Below, one piece after another: positions 32,138-35,129 of a stretch of 35,129 nt of DNA. Below the pieces are notes generated by a model that made no database searches, had not been told where the DNA came from, and saw nothing but the letters and a program-made list of their open reading frames with translations. Numbering within the stretch: position 1 is the stretch's first letter; each line of letters starts with the position of its first letter. Origin of the DNA: JBHELG01 sp046263195. GTDB lineage: Bacteria; Actinomycetota; Nitriliruptoria; Nitriliruptorales; JAHWKO01. The stretch lies in contig JBHELG010000063.1 in the NCBI GenBank assembly GCA_046263195.1, positions 1 through 35,129 of the forward strand, in the 5' to 3' direction. The position numbers were made by a program, and so were the translations under genes.

Positions 32138-32389
32138 TCACGCGGCCTGCGTGCTCACCCAGTCGATTGTCACAACCTGGCCGGGTCCCGGCGCATGTGC
32201 TGCTAGGACGCGGCTGAGCGCGAACCCGGTCTCCTCGTCGAACCAGTACTCGTCACAGGCGAGACAGGCATCAGCGGGAACGCCACGGACCACCAGCAGA
32301 CCCGGGTCAGCTCCCTCGTGATGCTGGACGTACTCGTAGTCGACTGACCGACGCACCAGCTCTCCGCGGTCGTGTAAGTGGCGGGTCAC
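32138..32389 (-). CDS. YgiT-type zinc-finger-like protein, putative antitoxin
   Basis: The 83-residue protein has the usual YgiT/MqsA N-domain pattern of a first zinc-ligand pair, G-E-L-V, two beta strands, V-P-A, a second C-x-x-C and a following D-E-E-T helix. Here the second pair is present (C-L-A-C-D-E-Y-W-F-D-E-E-T) but the first C-x-x-C is replaced by H-L-H-D. The GTG start overlaps the stop of the DUF4258-like gene by four bases. Such zinc-finger proteins usually neutralise the partner encoded next to them. No HTH domain follows, unlike MqsA. The toxin-antitoxin role is inferred from family pairing. Confidence 0.6.
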   Translation of the reverse strand: MTRHLHDRGELVRRSVDYEYVQHHEGADPGLLVVRGVPADACLACDEYWFDEETGFALSRVLAAHAPGPGQVVTIDWVSTQAA

Positions 32390-32736
32390 GCGTCTTCCTC
32401 CCTCATTTCCCCTCGCAGGGTGGCTTCGATGCGCTCTGGTGTCCAGCCATGCTCCTCGTCGGGTTCGTACACCGAGATCAGCACGGTCGCGTCGTCGAGC
32501 ACGTCGTCAGCCACGACAGCGATCAGTGGCCGCCCCGCCACCTGCCCGAGCAGGATGTAGCGGTCGCGTTCCTCGACGACGTCCACGATGAGGTTCTCGG
32601 ATAGGACCGCGCGCACCTCGGCCTCGGTGATCGAGCGCGCCGCCATCTTGGCCGGTGCATCGCGCCCGAGTCTCAGTGGGCGCCGCGGGGTAAAGCGCTC
32701 ACCGATCCTGGACGGAGGCGCGGGCTCGTCGGTCAC
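32386..32736 (-). CDS. DUF4258-like protein, putative toxin partner
   Basis: The 116-residue protein has a C-terminal ~80 residues with the DUF4258 outline: A-R-S-I-T-E-A-E-V-R-A-V-L, then R-Y-I-L-L-G-Q-V-A-G-R-P-L-I-A-V-V-A, then L-I-S-V-Y-E-P-D. DUF4258 proteins form the usual partner of YgiT-type zinc fingers and are thought to be RNase-like toxins related to RelE/BrnT folds. The N-terminal ~30 residues are Pro/Arg-rich and unusual. The GTG start overlaps the integrase stop by four bases, so integrase, this gene and its partner are translationally coupled. Confidence 0.65.
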   Translation of the reverse strand: MTDEPAPPSRIGERFTPRRPLRLGRDAPAKMAARSITEAEVRAVLSENLIVDVVEERDRYILLGQVAGRPLIAVVADDVLDDATVLISVYEPDEEHGWTPERIEATLRGEMREEDA

Positions 32737-34010
32737 CGCGCTCCTTCCCCGTCGACCTCCGCGCTGTCACTGTCGGGATTTGGTCGAAGGAGCCGCTCGT
32801 TGAACCGTCGAGCAGCCTCCCGCTGCATTCCGGGCATGACCTCCTGGTAGGCATCCTGCGTGTACGAGGTGGTGGAGTGACCGAGGCGCTCACTGAGGAC
32901 CTTCGTGATCTCGCCCGACTTCAGGGTGAGGGTCGCGAAGGTATGGCGAAGGTCATGCAGGCGGATTCGCGGCAGGCCGGCACCCTCGATCAGCTCGTGG
33001 AAGGCTCGCGTGATATCTGGTGGGTAGAGCCGGCCGCCCACTGGAGAGGAGAAGACTCGTTCCGGGTCGCGCCATACGCCGTGTAGCGCGACCTGTTCCT
33101 CGAGCTGTTGCTTGCGGTGCCGACGCAACACCTTCACGTCGACCTCGTCGAGTTCGATTGCCCTCCGCGACGATGAGGACTTTGTGAGCTCTCGTTCGTG
33201 GACCTTGCCGCCGACCTCTACCGCGGCCCGTGTCACCGACAGCAGGCCGGCGTCGAGGTCGATGTTGCGCCAGAGCAGGGCAGCCACCTCGCTGCGGCGC
33301 ATCCCAGTAGTCACAAACAGGTGCCACATGGCGAAGAGACGGTCGGTCGCGGCCGCCTCGACGAACCGGCGCAGCTCTTCCCACGTGTAGGTCTGTCTGC
33401 AGGCGTGGGCGCGGGCTTTCACCTCGGAGGTCGACGGTGGGTCCGCGCGGTCGCAGGGGTTGCGGTCGAGGAGACCCCAGCGGATGACGTCCGCGAAGGC
33501 CTTGTGGAGCTGGGTATGGATTCGCCGGATCGTGGTTGGGGACAGGCCCATCCCGAGCTCCGGATGGGGCTTGCCGGTGCGTCCCCGGACGGCGAGGTCG
33601 TCGTACATGAAGGTCACATCGTCTCCGGTGAGGTCCTCAAGGAGGCGCCCGCCGATCCGGGGGATGACGTAGACCCGCATGTGTAGCTCCCGGTCGACGC
33701 GGGTCTTGTCGGTCGTGCGTGTCCGCGGCAACCACCGTTCGATGAGGTACTCCCTGACGGTCAGTCGTGATGGTGGGATCCACGTCCCCGCCCTGACGGC
33801 TCCGAGGAGTTCTGCGAGTGCCTCCTCGGCCTCCCTTCGGGTCTCGAACCCCATGCGCTTGATCTGCCGCCTCGCGCCATCCGGTTTTCGTCCGACATCG
33901 GCCACAAAGGACCACGTGGAGCGGCTGCCGGCGCAGTCTGGGCCCCTGCACCGGCGACCCTCCACGCGTCCGCCACAGGTCGTGCACCGCTTGAACACGC
34001 TGCCATGCAT
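32733..34010 (-). CDS. int: Tyrosine recombinase / integrase of an integrative element
   Basis: The 425-residue protein has an N-terminal Cys cluster (C9, C12, C21, C26), a possible zinc ribbon, followed by an arm-binding-like region (R-Q-I-K-R-M-G-F-E-T-R-R-E-A-E-E-A-L). The core-binding SAM-like domain spans ~83-190, and the catalytic domain ~205-400 has R238 in T-G-M-R-R-S-E, K277, H352-x-x-R355 in H-D-L-R-H-T, H378 in L-G-H-S-T and nucleophile Y388. All catalytic residues are present, so it should be active. It is transcribed toward the tRNA-Ser, its likely target. The ATG at 34010 overlaps no other gene; the relaxase ends 92 bases upstream. Confidence 0.93.
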   Translation of the reverse strand: MHGSVFKRCTTCGGRVEGRRCRGPDCAGSRSTWSFVADVGRKPDGARRQIKRMGFETRREAEEALAELLGAVRAGTWIPPSRLTVREYLIERWLPRTRTTDKTRVDRELHMRVYVIPRIGGRLLEDLTGDDVTFMYDDLAVRGRTGKPHPELGMGLSPTTIRRIHTQLHKAFADVIRWGLLDRNPCDRADPPSTSEVKARAHACRQTYTWEELRRFVEAAATDRLFAMWHLFVTTGMRRSEVAALLWRNIDLDAGLLSVTRAAVEVGGKVHERELTKSSSSRRAIELDEVDVKVLRRHRKQQLEEQVALHGVWRDPERVFSSPVGGRLYPPDITRAFHELIEGAGLPRIRLHDLRHTFATLTLKSGEITKVLSERLGHSTTSYTQDAYQEVMPGMQREAARRFNERLLRPNPDSDSAEVDGEGAR

Positions 34011-34102
34011 CTCGTCCCCATCCGCCCTACCCGCTTCGACCTACCAGCTTCGCGCGATCAGGTAGCTCTCCGCAGCGCGATGACGTTGGGGCTGTGGAAG
34101 CC

Positions 34103-35129
34103 TCACCTGCTCAGTCCGCGGCTGAGGGTGTGCTCGTCCCGTTCACGCTGCATGGTTGCCGCCAGCAGGGTGCGCATGGCGTCCTCGCGGTCCATACGCA
34201 TCGCGGAGTTGTTTGCCTCGGGACCCAGTGGCCGCCATGTGTCCACGATGTTCCAGCGAAGCCGGTATTGCTCGATGGCTTCAACCGCGGTGCGCCACCG
34301 TTGCCGCTCGATGGGTTCTTCGGGGCAACTTCCCAGGGTGAGCAGGAGGTAGCGGGGCGGGTCCTGCTCGGTGGTCATGGTCCGTATCTTGGCCGCCTGA
34401 GCTAGGTCGGCGGAGGCAGCGTGATAGTCGCGCAAGAGCGGTCGGAGCTGCTCAGGCGACGGCAGCGACGCGAGTTGCTGGTCCATGTCGTGAATCTGGT
34501 CTGCGAGGCGCTCGCGGGCGCGGCGACGTTGCTTAAGGTCGACTTCGAGCCGGGCCAGGGCCGCACGTCTGGTAACGCGGCCGAGTCCACGGGCCGTTGC
34601 ATCGCGCTGCTCCTCGAGCCGGGCGATGATCCTGTCGAGGTGTTGGGCGTCGCGGCCAAGCGCATCGCGCTGCTGACTGAGTTCGGCCCGGTGCCCGGCG
34701 TCCGCAGTCTCCAGGCGCATGCGCAGCTCGCGCCAGCGCGCACCAAGCTCCTCCGGATCGACTCCGTGGACCGTGGCAGCAATTTCGGCTCGCGAGCGGT
34801 GCAACGCGGCGATGACGTCTTGCAGCGGTTCTGAGCCGCGCTGATGGCCGTGCATGACGCCGTCGGGGTCGATGCTTGCAGGATGCATGTAGAGGCGGTT
34901 GCTGTCGCGTCCGCGGGAAAGGGCGACGTAGCCCCATTCGCGGTACAGCTCGGCCGAGCCGAGCACGAAGGCCTGGTCGACGGTCAGGCCCTGAACCTTG
35001 TGACCCGTGATGGCGTAACCATGGGTCACGTTTCCGGCGTCCAGATAGGCACGGGGAAGCATGAGGTGTACACCGTCGTCGGTGCGTACGGTCAGCGACC
35101 GGGCCTCCACGTCGAGGTCCTCTATGGTG
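34103..35129 (-). CDS. Conjugative relaxase-helicase (TrwC/TraA type), C-terminal part
   Basis: The frame is open to the window end, so only the C-terminal ~341 residues are seen. The start of this part holds the last helicase motifs of a RecD-like SF1 enzyme: Y-A-I-T-G-H-K-V-Q-G-L-T-V-D-Q-A (motif V) and Y-V-A-L-S-R-G-R-D-S-N-R-L-Y-M (motif VI). A long charged, probably coiled-coil region follows (about residues 110-235 of the visible part), then a Trp-rich tail. In TraA/TrwC-like proteins the relaxase lies N-terminal to this helicase, and the protein nicks at oriT and unwinds the transferred strand. It marks the element as conjugative or mobilizable. Whether the relaxase half is intact cannot be seen. 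Confidence 0.8.
   Translation of the reverse strand, partial: TIEDLDVEARSLTVRTDDGVHLMLPRAYLDAGNVTHGYAITGHKVQGLTVDQAFVLGSAELYREWGYVALSRGRDSNRLYMHPASIDPDGVMHGHQRGSEPLQDVIAALHRSRAEIAATVHGVDPEELGARWRELRMRLETADAGHRAELSQQRDALGRDAQHLDRIIARLEEQRDATARGLGRVTRRAALARLEVDLKQRRRARERLADQIHDMDQQLASLPSPEQLRPLLRDYHAASADLAQAAKIRTMTTEQDPPRYLLLTLGSCPEEPIERQRWRTAVEAIEQYRLRWNIVDTWRPLGPEANNSAMRMDREDAMRTLLAATMQRERDEHTLSRGLSR

Noticed and set aside
1..35129. CRISPR arrays, insertion sequences and transposases
   Set aside because: No regularly spaced repeats, terminal inverted repeats or transposase genes were seen. The only mobile genes belong to the tRNA-Ser element.

Overview
The window is GC-rich and actinobacterial in character. 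GTG starts are frequent, 4-base start/stop overlaps are common, and it carries a homodimeric pyruvate dehydrogenase E1, an HNH endonuclease of the type often joined to DUF222/13E12 modules, and a SpoIID/LytB protein. I cannot fix the class. A deep-branching Actinomycetota lineage (Acidimicrobiia or Nitriliruptoria-like) is a guess.

Region 1 (about 1-15.3 kb) is a surface-glycan locus. After the tail of an HNH protein come rmlB and rmlD (dTDP-rhamnose synthesis), a small four-helix DMT/SMR-type membrane protein, a WbbL-like GT2, a secreted SpoIID/LytB-domain protein, a GT2-GT4 fusion, a membrane-anchored two-FN3 protein, and an O-antigen-type ABC exporter. The exporter is a Wzm-like permease plus a Wzt-like ATPase with a C-terminal glycan-recognition extension. 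Another GT2 follows. A convergent 1068-residue protein combines a PIG-L deacetylase, a GT2, a coiled coil and two methyltransferase domains. Its last ~170 codons are strikingly AT-rich, which suggests a recently acquired segment. Together these genes look like rhamnose-containing glycan synthesis, end modification and ABC-dependent export. rmlA, rmlC and an initiating phosphoglycosyltransferase are not in the window.

Region 2 (15.6-20.9 kb) has a polytopic membrane protein with an EEP phosphodiesterase/nuclease domain, then a reverse-strand sulfur operon: a CstB-like MBL-rhodanese-rhodanese protein, an MFS transporter, and an ArsR regulator fused to a rhodanese domain. A perfect 7-2-7 palindrome just upstream of the first gene is a good candidate for the regulator's operator.

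Region 3 (20.9-31.5 kb) is chromosomal housekeeping and accessory genes: an epoxide-hydrolase-like alpha/beta hydrolase, a truncated and frameshifted type II NADH dehydrogenase remnant, a zinc-ribbon protein, a membrane-anchored TIM-barrel protein, a FabG/PhaB-type reductase with a recognisable promoter, a two-pore-helix channel-like protein, a class A PBP, aceE, a small acidic protein and tadA.

Region 4 (31.6 kb to the end) begins with tRNA-Ser(CGA), the probable attachment site of an integrative conjugative or mobilizable element. The element side holds tandem 11-bp repeats, an excisionase-like protein, and a tyrosine integrase whose stop codon overlaps a DUF4258/YgiT-type toxin-antitoxin-like pair. 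The C-terminal part of a TrwC/TraA-type relaxase-helicase runs off the window end.
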